A DNA stretch of 64,000 nucleotides from NCBI RefSeq assembly GCF_018129685.1, contig NZ_JAFCLG010000001.1, positions 682,001-746,000 of the forward strand, given 5' to 3'. The position numbers and the translations under genes are program-made. This DNA comes from Bradyrhizobium manausense (GTDB taxonomy: Bacteria; Pseudomonadota; Alphaproteobacteria; Rhizobiales; Xanthobacteraceae). Positions within the stretch are counted from its first letter, which is position 1, and each line of letters begins with the position of its first letter. The notes under the pieces were generated by a model that was not told the origin of the DNA, made no database searches, and worked only from the letters and a program-made list of their open reading frames with translations. Below, piece by piece: positions 8,100 through 17,290 of the stretch.

Positions 8100-10148
8100 A
8101 TGTCCAAGCAATTGAAAACCAAAGCCAAAGACGACCTGTTCGACGGCAACGAGCCGAAGACCCGCGGCAGCACCGCGAAGGCAGCGCCGCGCGCGAGCGG
8201 CGCCGAGGCCGACTACACGGCCGCCGACATCGAGGTGCTGGAAGGCCTGGAACCGGTGCGGCGCCGGCCCGGCATGTATATCGGCGGCACCGACGAGAAG
8301 GCGCTGCATCATCTCTTCGCCGAAGTCATCGACAACTCGATGGACGAGGCGCTGGCAGGACACGCGACCTTCATCGGCGTCGAGCTGAGCGCGGACGGTT
8401 TTCTCACCGTCACCGACAATGGCCGCGGCATCCCTGTTGATCCGCATCCGAAGTTCCCGAAGAAGTCGGCGCTCGAAGTCATCATGTGCACGCTGCATTC
8501 GGGCGGCAAGTTCGACAGCAAGGTCTACGAGACGTCGGGAGGTCTGCACGGCGTCGGCATCTCCGTGGTGAACGCCCTCTCCTCGCGTCTCGAAGTCGAG
8601 GTCGCGCGCAGCCAGAAGCTCTACCGCATGAGCTTCGAGCGCGGCCACCCCAAGGGCAAGCTCGAGGACCTCGGCAAGGTCAACAACCGCCGCGGCACGC
8701 GCGTTCGCTTCAAGCCCGACACCGAAATCTTCGGGCCCAAGGCCGCGTTCAAGCCGCAGCGCCTGTTCAAGATGACGCGCTCGAAGGCCTATCTGTTCGG
8801 CGGCGTCGAGATCCGCTGGAACTGCGCGCCCGAACTGCTCAAGGGCGTCGAAGACGTGCCGGCGGAAGCAACCTTCCACTTCCCCGGCGGCCTCAAGGAT
8901 TATCTGGCGGCTGCGATCCACGCCGACACGCTGGTGCACCCGGACATCTTCTCCGGCAAGTCGGGGCGCAACGGCGCGCACGGCGCCTGCGAATGGGCGG
9001 TGGCCTGGACCGCGGACGCGGACGGCTTCCTGTCCTCCTACACCAACACGGTGCCGACGCCGGACGGCGGTACGCACGAATCCGGCCTGCGCAGCGCGCT
9101 TTTGCGCGGCCTGAAGGATCACGCCGAACGCGTCGGCCAGGGCAAGCGCGCCTCGTCCATCACCTCCGAAGACGTGATGGTTGGCGCGGCCGTGATGCTG
9201 TCGGTGTTCGTGCGCGAGCCTGAATTCCAGGGCCAGACCAAGGATCGTCTCGCCACCGCCGAAGCGCAACGCATCGTCGAACAGGCGATGAAGGATCCGT
9301 TCGACCATTGGCTGTCGGGCAATCCGAACATGGCCAACCGGCTGCTCGATTTCGTGATCGACCGCGCCGAGGAGCGGCTGCGTCGCCGCCAGGAAAAGGA
9401 GACGGCGCGCAAGACCGCCGGCAAGAAGTTGCGCCTGCCCGGCAAGCTTGCCGACTGCAGCAACGCCGGCCTGGACGGCTCGGAGTTATTCATCGTGGAG
9501 GGCGATTCGGCCGGCGGTAGCGCCAAACAGGCCCGCAATCGCGAAACACAGGCCGTGCTGCCGCTGCGCGGCAAGATCCTCAACGTGGCTTCTGCAGGCA
9601 AGGACAAGCTGACCGCGAACGCGCAGCTCTCCGATCTCGTGCAGGCGATCGGCTGCGGCCAGCTTTTGCAATATCGGGAAGAGGATCTGCGCTATCAGCG
9701 CATCATCATCATGACCGACGCCGACGTCGACGGCGCCCACATCGCTTCGCTGCTGATCACCTTCTTCTACCGGCAGATGCCGAAGCTGATCGACGAAGGC
9801 CACCTCTTCCTCGCGGTGCCGCCGCTCTACAAGCTGACCCATGGGCAGAAGTCAGTCTACGCACGCGACGACAAGCACAAGGAAGAGCTGATCAAGAGCG
9901 CCTTCAACGCCAATGCCAAGGTCGAGGTGAACCGCTTCAAAGGCCTCGGCGAGATGATGCCGGCGCAGCTGAAGGAAACCACCATGGATCCGGCGAAGCG
10001 GACGCTGCTCAAGGTGGTCCTGCTGCCCGACGACCGCGACACCACGGCGGATTCGGTGGAGCGCCTGATGGGCACCAAGGCGGAAGCGCGCTTCGCCTTC
10101 ATCTCCGACAAGGCCGAGTTCGCCAGCGACGAGCTGCTCGACGTCTAA
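8100..10148 (+). CDS. parE: DNA topoisomerase IV subunit B
   Basis: The ATPase subunit of the decatenating type II topoisomerase. The 682-aa protein has the GHKL ATPase domain (VIDNSMDEALAG, DNGRGIPVDPHPK, GGLHGVGISVVNALS), the transducer and the TOPRIM domain (IVEGDSAGGSAKQARNR, IIIMTDADVDGAHIASLL). PHPKFPKKSALEVI and the missing GyrB-specific insert favour ParE over GyrB. ATG 8100 (MSKQLKTKAKDDLF) is preferred over an upstream ATG at 8070. Its partner parC is not in the window. Confidence 0.95.
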   Translation: MSKQLKTKAKDDLFDGNEPKTRGSTAKAAPRASGAEADYTAADIEVLEGLEPVRRRPGMYIGGTDEKALHHLFAEVIDNSMDEALAGHATFIGVELSADGFLTVTDNGRGIPVDPHPKFPKKSALEVIMCTLHSGGKFDSKVYETSGGLHGVGISVVNALSSRLEVEVARSQKLYRMSFERGHPKGKLEDLGKVNNRRGTRVRFKPDTEIFGPKAAFKPQRLFKMTRSKAYLFGGVEIRWNCAPELLKGVEDVPAEATFHFPGGLKDYLAAAIHADTLVHPDIFSGKSGRNGAHGACEWAVAWTADADGFLSSYTNTVPTPDGGTHESGLRSALLRGLKDHAERVGQGKRASSITSEDVMVGAAVMLSVFVREPEFQGQTKDRLATAEAQRIVEQAMKDPFDHWLSGNPNMANRLLDFVIDRAEERLRRRQEKETARKTAGKKLRLPGKLADCSNAGLDGSELFIVEGDSAGGSAKQARNRETQAVLPLRGKILNVASAGKDKLTANAQLSDLVQAIGCGQLLQYREEDLRYQRIIIMTDADVDGAHIASLLITFFYRQMPKLIDEGHLFLAVPPLYKLTHGQKSVYARDDKHKEELIKSAFNANAKVEVNRFKGLGEMMPAQLKETTMDPAKRTLLKVVLLPDDRDTTADSVERLMGTKAEARFAFISDKAEFASDELLDV

Positions 10149-10170
10149 AACGGCCATTCCTGCTCAAAAG

Positions 10171-10194
10171 CCCTGGCCCCAAGCCGGGGTTTTT
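10171..10194 (+). terminator. Rho-independent terminator of parE
   Basis: A 7-bp stem (10171-10177 with 10183-10189, one T-G pair) and a 5-base loop are followed by five T, 22 bases after the parE stop. Confidence 0.85.
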
Positions 10195-10574
10195 CATTTT
10201 CGGGGGCGACGGTGCAAATTCTTCCCGACGATTGATGGCGGGCGATCCGTCCCGAAAGCACGACTCAGCCAACGACTCACAGAGCCAGGCGGCGCCCAGG
10301 ACGAGGCAGGATTGCCGCCATTTCGGACAAAGGCGATTTCCTAACGAAATCCTACCCTGAACAGCAAGCGCCTGAAAACGAATAAGCTACTGAAAATGTT
10401 TGGATTATTTTGATTTTCATGACATCGTCGCGGAACCCCGCCAAGAGGCGTTTTCCGGAGACTGTGCCTGCCCTGCAACAGCATTTCGGCAAGAACCGTC
10501 TATATTCGGGGCATCAAATCACGCGGACTTCAGTGCGCTCGCGCCTGCTACGAACCAAGGTTGGGGACTTTATC
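10195..10574. other. Intergenic region upstream of the first outer-membrane barrel gene
   Basis: 380 bases without a convincing gene. The frame of the downstream barrel is open back to 10410, but that part reads as a hydrophilic extension with no signal peptide. TATATT at 10501-10506 could be a -10 box; no good -35 box is visible at normal spacing. It probably holds the promoter and 5' leader of the barrel gene. Confidence 0.5.
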
Positions 10575-11369
10575 ATGAAGAAGATTGCACTCGCACTGAC
10601 CGCGATCGCGGCGATGACCGGTTCGGCTTCGGCCGCCGATCTGGCTGCCCGTCCGTACGTGAAGGCGCCGATGGCTGCTCCGGTTGCCAACTGGACCGGC
10701 TTCTACGTGTTCGGCGGTGGCGGTGGCGGCCTCTCGAACTCCGACCAGAGCATCGTCTCGACCCCGACCGGCACGCCTCTCACGATCACCCAGCGTCAGG
10801 GTGGCTCGGGATGGTTCGGCACCGTCGGTCTCGGCTACGACTGGCAGTTCAACAGCACTTGGGTCGCGGGCGTGTTCGCTGACGGTCAGTTCGGCAGCAT
10901 CAAGAGCACCGTGCAGGATCCGATCTTCCCGGGCGGTCCGATCACTGGTCGCCAGAAGCTTGAAGACTCTTGGGCCGCCGGTGTGCGCCTTGGCTGGCTG
11001 GTTGCCCCGAACGTTCTCTCGTATGTCAACGGCGGTTACTCCGGCGCTCACTTCAGCAGCACCCCCTTCACGAACCTCGCCGGCACCCCGGCTGGCGTGC
11101 ACCTCAACGGCTACAACCGCAACGGCTGGTTCATCGGCGGCGGCGTGGAGAACAGCCTGAACATCTTCGGCATCTCTTCGCCCGGCTGGTTCATGAAGAC
11201 CGAGTATCGTTCGGCGTTCTACGATACCAAGACCCGCGACGAACTCCTCGACGCAACCAACCTGCCGACCGGCGTGAACAGCGTGCGCGCCAACAGCTGG
11301 AACCAGACGATCTCGACCTCGCTGGTCTACCGCTTCAACTGGACCGGTCCGGTCGTCGCGAAGTACTGA
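10575..11369 (+). CDS. Small outer-membrane beta-barrel (Omp25/RopB-like)
   Basis: A 264-aa protein with a signal peptide (MKKIALALTAIAAMTGSASA) cut before ADLAARPYVKAP, the classic rhizobial/Brucella Omp25-31 junction. A Gly- and aromatic-rich barrel follows (NWTGFYVFGGGGGG, GYDWQFNSTWVAGV, RLGWLVAPNVLSYVNGGYSGA) and ends with the beta signal VYRFNW...VVAKY. ATG 10575 is chosen because it begins the signal peptide. A strong terminator follows. Likely an abundant structural porin-like protein. Confidence 0.92.
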   Translation: MKKIALALTAIAAMTGSASAADLAARPYVKAPMAAPVANWTGFYVFGGGGGGLSNSDQSIVSTPTGTPLTITQRQGGSGWFGTVGLGYDWQFNSTWVAGVFADGQFGSIKSTVQDPIFPGGPITGRQKLEDSWAAGVRLGWLVAPNVLSYVNGGYSGAHFSSTPFTNLAGTPAGVHLNGYNRNGWFIGGGVENSLNIFGISSPGWFMKTEYRSAFYDTKTRDELLDATNLPTGVNSVRANSWNQTISTSLVYRFNWTGPVVAKY

Positions 11370-11382
11370 GCTGATCCGAACT

Positions 11383-12084
11383 TCAGACGTCAAAGCCCCG
11401 GCCTCGCCGGGGCTTTTTCGTTATGGTGCGCTCTTGCTTTGAAGCTTCTAGCGCGACGCTCATTTTCAGCGAGCGGTAGGCTTCCGCCAGCTGGATTTCG
11501 ATGGCGGCCCAATCTGCCTCGGTAATCCCCTGACCACGCGCATCGCGGTAAGCCATCGCTTGGGCCCTAATGACGCCGAATTGCCTGATACCAGGATCGT
11601 CCGCGCTCTTGCCGTAGGTCGACGCCGCCACGCGCGCGATGGTCAGGCCATAATCGTTCGGAGAAACTGCCTCGCGGCGAGCCTGCCACCAGTCGAGCTC
11701 GAGGCGGGCGACCTCCGCAGCGTCGAAGGCCGCGGGCGCGGCCGGCGCGAGATCCCGGTAGTACGCCACAAGGCCAGGCAACGCCGCATCAGCCTCGCGC
11801 CGTGACCGCGTCGGCTGGAAGGTCCGGGCCGCCTCGGCGGCGCTGAGCGCAATATGCAGGCTCCGGAATGGCGAGAAGCCGAACTCCGACCGGGTCGATG
11901 CGTAGAGATGATAAAACAACGCGGTATAGCGTTTGTCGTAATAGTCGCGCCACATCGCGGTCTCGAGCTGGGCCATCTCCGACGGGTCGAACGACCGCAG
12001 ATCCGCCTGGCGCGGAGTGAAGGCATAGGCCACGACCAGTGCGGCCACAGCCGCAGCGCTCAGGATCATCTTGCGTCTGGACAT
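11383..12084 (-). CDS. Conserved hypothetical protein with N-terminal membrane anchor
   Basis: A 233-aa protein with one hydrophobic N-terminal segment (MILSAAAVAALVVAYAF) followed by an alpha-helical, Ala/Arg-rich body (FDPSEMAQLETAMWRDYYDKRYTALFYHLYASTR) and no motif I recognise. It is probably held on the inner membrane with the body in the periplasm. Its last codons (TITKKPRRGRGFDV) are encoded by the terminator hairpin of the convergent barrel gene; the two stops are 13 bases apart. Confidence 0.72.
   Translation of the reverse strand: MSRRKMILSAAAVAALVVAYAFTPRQADLRSFDPSEMAQLETAMWRDYYDKRYTALFYHLYASTRSEFGFSPFRSLHIALSAAEAARTFQPTRSRREADAALPGLVAYYRDLAPAAPAAFDAAEVARLELDWWQARREAVSPNDYGLTIARVAASTYGKSADDPGIRQFGVIRAQAMAYRDARGQGITEADWAAIEIQLAEAYRSLKMSVALEASKQERTITKKPRRGRGFDV
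11392..11418 (+). terminator. Terminator of the barrel gene, inside the 3' end of the convergent gene
   Basis: A perfect 11-bp stem (11392-11402 with 11406-11416), a 3-base loop and a run of five T. It lies 23 bases after the barrel stop and wholly within the coding region of the leftward gene that ends at 11383. Confidence 0.9.
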
Positions 12085-12220
12085 GCGTCCCCCCGCGGCC
12101 CTGCATCCACAGCCATTGTACCTGAAGCGAAGCTACGGCTAGTCTTGCGGGAAGGTTTCGCGACTCGCGGTGATCGCTCATGCCGTGGGTCGCGACAGAA
12201 CAGTCCAATGGGAGGAATGC

Positions 12221-12406
12221 ATGCGCAGATTTCTGCTTGTCGCAGGCCTGTTTGCCCTCGCTGTCGGGCTGCTCTGGATCGGGCAAGGTACGGGTACCGT
12301 CGCCTGGCCGCGATCGAGCTTCATGATCAACCAGCTGCAATGGGCCGGTTATGGCGCTGCCATGGCAGGCTTCGGGCTGGTGCTGATCTGGCAAAGCAAC
12401 CGATAG
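12221..12406 (+). CDS. Small membrane protein of unknown function
   Basis: A 61-aa protein with two hydrophobic segments, MRRFLLVAGLFALAVGLLWI and GYGAAMAGFGLVLIW. GGAGG at 12211-12215 is well spaced for the ATG at 12221, so the in-frame ATG at 12170 is rejected. It lies 21 bases upstream of the SDR gene and is probably co-transcribed. Function unknown. Confidence 0.65.
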   Translation: MRRFLLVAGLFALAVGLLWIGQGTGTVAWPRSSFMINQLQWAGYGAAMAGFGLVLIWQSNR

Positions 12407-12427
12407 AAGAAACCAGGACGTGAAAGC

Positions 12428-13198
12428 ATGACATCCAACCGGTTCGATCTCCGCGGCAAGGTCGCGATCGTCACAGGCGGCAATGGCGGCATTGGGCTCG
12501 GCCTCGCGCACGGGCTCGCCGATGCCGGCGCTGATATCGCCGTGGTCGGTCGCAACGAGACCAAATCGGCCGCAGCCGTCGCCGATCTCAAGGCGCGCGG
12601 CGTGAAAGCGATATCCATCACCACTGATGTCACCGACAAGGCCGCCGTGGCGGCGATGATCGACCGCGTGGTCAAGGAGCTCGGCCGCATCGACGTCCTG
12701 ATCAACAACGCCGGCATGAGCATCCGCAAGCCGCCGCACGAGCTCGAGCTCGACGAGTGGAACAAGGTGATTGACACCAACCTCACCAGCGCCTTCGTCT
12801 GCTCGAAGCTCGCCTATCCGGCGCTGAAGGCCTCGGGCAATGGCAAGGTCATCAATATCGGCTCGATGATGTCGATCTTCGGCGCAAGCTTCGCGACCGC
12901 ATACGCGGCGAGCAAGGGCGGCATCGTGCAGTACACGCGTGCCTGCGCCAATGCCTGGGCGCCCGACAACATCCAGGTCAATGCGATCCTCCCGGGCTGG
13001 ATCGACACCGATCTCACCCGCGGCGCACGCAAGGAAGTTTCGGGCCTGCACGAGCGCGTGCTCGCGCGCACGCCCGCAGGGCGCTGGGGCGATATCGACG
13101 ATTTTGCCGGCATCGCCGTCTTCCTCGCCTCGCCCGCGTCGAACTTCGTCACGGGCACCGCGATCCCGGTTGATGGCGGATTCTCGGTGATGGCCTGA
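12428..13198 (+). CDS. SDR-family oxidoreductase
   Basis: A classical 256-aa short-chain dehydrogenase. It has the nucleotide motif TGGNGGIG (residues 16-23), NNAG, the catalytic Ser in GSMMS, and YAASK (Tyr and Lys of the active site), followed by the C-terminal FVTGTAIPVDGGFSVMA block. The overall pattern resembles gluconate 5-dehydrogenase and 2-deoxygluconate dehydrogenase (KduD) relatives, but the substrate cannot be assigned. It sits behind a small membrane protein gene. Confidence 0.9.
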   Translation: MTSNRFDLRGKVAIVTGGNGGIGLGLAHGLADAGADIAVVGRNETKSAAAVADLKARGVKAISITTDVTDKAAVAAMIDRVVKELGRIDVLINNAGMSIRKPPHELELDEWNKVIDTNLTSAFVCSKLAYPALKASGNGKVINIGSMMSIFGASFATAYAASKGGIVQYTRACANAWAPDNIQVNAILPGWIDTDLTRGARKEVSGLHERVLARTPAGRWGDIDDFAGIAVFLASPASNFVTGTAIPVDGGFSVMA

Positions 13199-13215
13199 AG
13201 CGGTCGTCGCGCTCG

Positions 13216-13244
13216 AAAAAAAGCCCCGGCCGAAGCCGGGGCTT
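13216..13244 (-). terminator. Terminator between the SDR and second barrel genes
   Basis: A perfect 10-bp stem (13221-13230 with 13235-13244) with loop CGAA. Read leftwards it is followed by seven T, so it best serves the leftward barrel gene; it may also stop the SDR transcript. Confidence 0.85.
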
Positions 13245-13304
13245 GAGATTTTGCCGTGATCGTTTCTTGCTAGTCGAGTTGTTCGTTGCGTCGAACTTCG
13301 TTGC

Positions 13305-14069
13305 TCAGTACCGGGCGATCACCGGCGAGTCGAACTTGTAGCTGGCGCGGACGACAGCCCACTGGATGTCACGCGGCTTGGCATCGAAGGTGTAGTTGGC
13401 CGCGGTGCCGCCGAGCTGATAGGTCTGGCTGCCGAAGGCCGCGTAATTGTACTCGAGGCCGACAATCCAGTTGCGGGTGATGCCGTATTCCCAGCCGGCG
13501 CCGATGGTCCAGCCATTGGCCCAGTGCGTCTGACCGCCCGTACCCGTCACAACCGGGTCGGTGACCGAGAGCCGATTGTTGACGCCGGCGTAGCCACCCT
13601 TGATGTAGAACAGGTTGTTCTGAACCGCGAAGCCCGCGCGACCGACAACGGTGGCGAGAACGTTGGCACGCCAGGAGAACACGTCGTTCGCCGGGCCGAA
13701 AGCGGTGTTCCTGAACGAGCCTTTGTTGTCGAGGCCGGAGATCGTGCCTTCCAGACCAAACACGTAATTATTGGCCTGCCAGTTGTAGCCGATCTGGGCG
13801 CCCCCCATGACGCCCGAGTTGCGCTGACGATAGCCCTGTCCCGGGACCAGATCGCCGAAACCACCGCCATTGCCATTGTTGATGAACTGCTCGTTGGTCC
13901 AGGCGCCACCGATGTGGCCGCCGACATAAAGGCCGGTCCAGTTGAACAGCGGCTCGATGTAAGCGGGCGCCTTGGTGTAGGGACGCGCGGCGAGATCGGC
14001 GGCAGAGGCCGCGCCAGTCGAAACCAGAGCGGTCGTGCAGGCGAAGGCAGCAATCAACTTGTTACGCAT
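13305..14069 (-). CDS. Small outer-membrane beta-barrel (Omp25/RopB-like)
   Basis: A 254-aa relative of the barrel at 10575. Signal peptide MRNKLIAAFACTTALVSTGAASA, cut before ADLAARPYTKAP; barrel strands NWTGLYVGGHIGGAW, GAQIGYNWQANNYVFGLEGTI, RAGFAVQNNLFYIKGGYAG and GWEYGITRNWIVGLEYNY; C-terminal YKFDSPVIARY. ATG 14069 begins the signal peptide. The two barrels are related but not recent copies. A terminator follows at 13244. Confidence 0.92.
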   Translation of the reverse strand: MRNKLIAAFACTTALVSTGAASAADLAARPYTKAPAYIEPLFNWTGLYVGGHIGGAWTNEQFINNGNGGGFGDLVPGQGYRQRNSGVMGGAQIGYNWQANNYVFGLEGTISGLDNKGSFRNTAFGPANDVFSWRANVLATVVGRAGFAVQNNLFYIKGGYAGVNNRLSVTDPVVTGTGGQTHWANGWTIGAGWEYGITRNWIVGLEYNYAAFGSQTYQLGGTAANYTFDAKPRDIQWAVVRASYKFDSPVIARY

Positions 14070-14248
14070 GGTACACCCCGTGTCCTTTGATGGGCGCACG
14101 CTCACACGCAGTTCTTACTCAAATTTGAATCAAGAAAGTTAAGACGCCTGATTGGCACATCGCGGTCCTTGAATGCGCGTGAGCTGTTGCACGCGCGCAA
14201 CGCAAAAGCGGCGATTTAACGCGACATTATCCCTACCGAATTGCTGCA

Positions 14249-15499
14249 CTAGGACGATGCTGCAGCTTTCGAATGCACGTGCTCGGGCCGCACACCGATG
14301 GCGAGAAAGCGCGCAGGAAGGCCCTGAAGCCACGGCACCGCCGAGATCAGGCGCAACAGCAGAGGCACCCTGAGCGGCCGATCACCGCCCTTCAGCGCGC
14401 TGCTGATGATGTTGTTCTGCACGAGGACCTGCATCGCCTGAGTCATCCTCACCGGGAACTCGCGTCGGCGCCTGACGGCATCGAGCGCTTCCTCGGACGG
14501 ACAGCCGCGCGTCAGTTCGTCTGCGAGCAGGTTTGCGGCAGCCACCGCATCCTGCACGGCCAAATTGACGCCGACGCCGCCGACCGGCGACATCGCATGC
14601 GCGGCGTCTCCGATGCAGAGCAGGCCCGGCCGCGTCCAGCGGCTCAGGCGGTTGATTGCGACGGTGAGAAGCTTGACGTCGTCAAAGCTCTTCACGTCGG
14701 CAATGCCGTGCTTGAGGACGGGCGCCAGGCGCACGACGTCATCGAGCAGCGCCTGCAATCCCCTCGCCCTCACCGCATCATATTGTCCCTTGGCAATGAC
14801 GTAGGCGCACTGCCAATAGTCGCCGCGGTCGAATGTGACCATCATCTTGCCGGGCTCGATGCGCGCAAACAAATTCTCGGTCTCGTCCGGCCGGCGGCCG
14901 GCTCGAAACCACAACACGTCCATCGGCGCCCCGATCTCCACCGCCGCGAGGCCTGCGCGTTCGCGCACTGTCGAGTGCCGGCCGTCGCAGGCGATGGTGA
15001 GATCCGCCGCGATGTCGATGATGCCATCAGGCGTCCTTGCGCGCACGCCGGCGACGGTGTCGCCGTGGCGGATCAGGTCGACCGCTTCCGTGCTCATCAG
15101 CACCTCGAGCGAAGCGAAGCGCTTGCCGGCCTCCCGCAGGAAGTTGAGAAAATCCCATTGCGGCATGAAGGCGATGAAGGGGTACTTGGTATCGAGCCGG
15201 CTGAGATCCGCGATCCGCAGCTTGGTGCCACCGAACATGCCGTCCATCTTCTGCAGGCGCTGATGCGGCAGCTTGAGGAAACCGTCGATCAGACCAAGCT
15301 CGTCCATCACCTGAAGCGTCGAGGGATGCACGGTGTCGCCGCGAAAATCGCGGAAGAAATCAGCGTGCTTCTCCAGCACCACGACATCGATGCCGGCGCG
15401 CCCGAGGAGATAACCGAGCATCATGCCCGCGGGACCGCCACCGACGATGCAGCAGCGGACTTTCATCGCGCGTGGGGCGGTCTGATCCGCTGTTTCCAT
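14249..15499 (-). CDS. FAD-dependent aromatic-type monooxygenase
   Basis: A 416-aa flavoprotein of the p-hydroxybenzoate hydroxylase fold. It shows the dinucleotide motif GGGPAG (residues 20-25), the DG motif (TIACDGRHSTVRERAGL) and the second FAD motif GDAAHAMSPVGGVGVNLAVQDAVAAANLL. FRGDTVHPSTLQVMDELGL is typical of this subgroup. It hydroxylates an aromatic or polyketide substrate using NAD(P)H and oxygen; the substrate is not evident. It stands alone between the barrel and caspase-like genes. Confidence 0.9.
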   Translation of the reverse strand: METADQTAPRAMKVRCCIVGGGPAGMMLGYLLGRAGIDVVVLEKHADFFRDFRGDTVHPSTLQVMDELGLIDGFLKLPHQRLQKMDGMFGGTKLRIADLSRLDTKYPFIAFMPQWDFLNFLREAGKRFASLEVLMSTEAVDLIRHGDTVAGVRARTPDGIIDIAADLTIACDGRHSTVRERAGLAAVEIGAPMDVLWFRAGRRPDETENLFARIEPGKMMVTFDRGDYWQCAYVIAKGQYDAVRARGLQALLDDVVRLAPVLKHGIADVKSFDDVKLLTVAINRLSRWTRPGLLCIGDAAHAMSPVGGVGVNLAVQDAVAAANLLADELTRGCPSEEALDAVRRRREFPVRMTQAMQVLVQNNIISSALKGGDRPLRVPLLLRLISAVPWLQGLPARFLAIGVRPEHVHSKAAASS

Positions 15500-15576
15500 G
15501 ACCCGAGCCTCGCTGCGTTGCCTGGCTGATTGTAGCGCCAGCGCGCGTCGGGAGCATGTTCAATTTGAGAATCGGC

Positions 15577-17103
15577 TCAATTGTTACTGCGGTTCGAGGT
15601 GCGGAACGTCTTGATCTCGGACACGCTGCCGTCGCGGTAGGTCAATTCGACCGACATGAACTGGGTCGCGGGCGGAAGCTTCTGATAGAGCATGCTGCGG
15701 GCGGGATCCGCGAGGGGATCGCGCAGGTCGCACGGCGGCATCTTCAGAACCTGGTTGGGCACAGCCGTGTCAATGCCGATCCGCGCCTCGCGGATGGCGC
15801 AGCGATACGAGATCAGGTGGCTGTAATAGACCAGCAGACCGTTGAACTCGCGGAACGACAACCAGCTCGTCGAGGTCATGTCGAGGATCTTGCGATAGTC
15901 GCGGATCAGCGCCGCCTCAGGATCGAACTTGATCGGGAACGGACCCTGCATGTCTCCGGAGGCATCGACGTAGCGGACCTCGATCGTGCCGGCCTGCGCA
16001 TCCGGCGGCAGCTCGATCGACGGGTTCGGCATACGCTTGCGCGTGCGCGGATCGAGCGTGTCGATGAAGCCGGTCTCGCGGAAATCGCCGCCGCCGGCCA
16101 TGCGCCAGGAGATCCCGATGGTGGGATCGGCGAAGGAAAACGTCACGCTCCAGCCGCCATTGTGGCGCGAGAAACTGGCGATCGGCGCGTTGGTGGTCTC
16201 CTCCTTGGGCGCGCGCGGCACCGAGACCGGCGGCAGCGCCGCAACCTTCTGCGGCGGCGGATCGGCCGGCCGTGCTTCTGCCGCGGCGGCCGCATCCTTC
16301 GCGGCACCGCTGAGGAAGACGTCGTCGACCATCTGGTCGAAATAGACCGGCACCTGCTTGTGCTTGACCGTGTCGGCCATCTCGCTGACCAAACGGCGCG
16401 TGCGCTGCGCGACCTGCACGAGATTTTCGCCGGGCTGAAGCAATTCCCGGGCGAAGGTGCGCGTGAACACCGAATTGGGATTGGCATCGTCGTTGGAGAG
16501 ACGATCGAGCGCGGTCTGGCGCGGCCCGGCCGAAAACACCGAGAATACGCCTTCGGGCAATTGCGTCATCGGCGCGAGCCCGCCGCCGCCGGCGACCGCG
16601 CGCGTACCCGCGCGCTCGAACGGATTGTTGCGGCAGGCATCGAACACAAGGATCGAGGTGCGCGCCTTCTTGTTCTGCAGGCGCTCGACGACGCGATCGG
16701 CGAGAATGGAGGCGTCGCGCACCAGCTCTTCCTGGCCTTCGGTCGCCGCCGGCACGTCGGTCGGCAGCAGATAGTTCTGGCCCGCGATCTCGAATCCGTG
16801 GCCGGCGTAGAAGAAGAACGCGGTGTCGCCCGGCTCGATCACCCGGTCGAAGGCCAGCAGCGTCTCGGCAAATTGCTGACGGTTCTGGTTTTCGGCGACC
16901 ATCACCTGAAAGCCGAGCTGCTTCAGCGTATCGCCCATGGTGCGGGCGTCGTTGACGGCCTTCAGCAGCTTCGGCACGTTCTTGTAGTCATTGTTGCCGA
17001 TGACCAGCGCAACACGCTTCTCCGCGTGGGCGGCGCCCGCAAGACCGCTGAGGCTCGCCGCCACGCCAAGGACTGCCAGAAGTCTGAGAAATCGACGCAT
17101 CAT
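15577..17103 (-). CDS. Exported caspase-like (peptidase C14) protein
   Basis: A 508-aa protein with a signal peptide (MMRRFLRLLAVLGVAASLSGLAGAAHA) and a caspase-like domain starting EKRVALVIGNNDYKNVPKL. The His/Cys dyad is intact: H102 in FFYAGHGFEI and C157 in FDACRNNPF. The C-terminal half, after an Ala/Pro-rich linker near residue 300, has no motif I can name. ATG 17103 is chosen because it starts the signal peptide. Such metacaspase relatives are common in rhizobia; the targets and role are unknown. It is divergent from an AraC regulator. Confidence 0.88.
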   Translation of the reverse strand: MMRRFLRLLAVLGVAASLSGLAGAAHAEKRVALVIGNNDYKNVPKLLKAVNDARTMGDTLKQLGFQVMVAENQNRQQFAETLLAFDRVIEPGDTAFFFYAGHGFEIAGQNYLLPTDVPAATEGQEELVRDASILADRVVERLQNKKARTSILVFDACRNNPFERAGTRAVAGGGGLAPMTQLPEGVFSVFSAGPRQTALDRLSNDDANPNSVFTRTFARELLQPGENLVQVAQRTRRLVSEMADTVKHKQVPVYFDQMVDDVFLSGAAKDAAAAAEARPADPPPQKVAALPPVSVPRAPKEETTNAPIASFSRHNGGWSVTFSFADPTIGISWRMAGGGDFRETGFIDTLDPRTRKRMPNPSIELPPDAQAGTIEVRYVDASGDMQGPFPIKFDPEAALIRDYRKILDMTSTSWLSFREFNGLLVYYSHLISYRCAIREARIGIDTAVPNQVLKMPPCDLRDPLADPARSMLYQKLPPATQFMSVELTYRDGSVSEIKTFRTSNRSNN

Positions 17104-17290
17104 CGTGACATTCCCGTTGCAGAACGGCTCCCCAGTGGCTCCGTGCCGGCCCCAGCGCCTTTGCTGTGATAGTCGGTCCAGCCGCAGCGACGGTTCAACC
17201 CTTCGCCCAGCGGTTCCATTAGCTGGCCTATGGCAGATTCCCCTGGAATCTGCTTTTTCTGGGGCCATTGCACGCAAGCGAGGGGCTGCC

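Noticed and set aside
14119..14128. TCAAATTTGA palindrome upstream of the second barrel gene
   Set aside because: Short, AT-rich and single; likely part of an ordinary promoter region.
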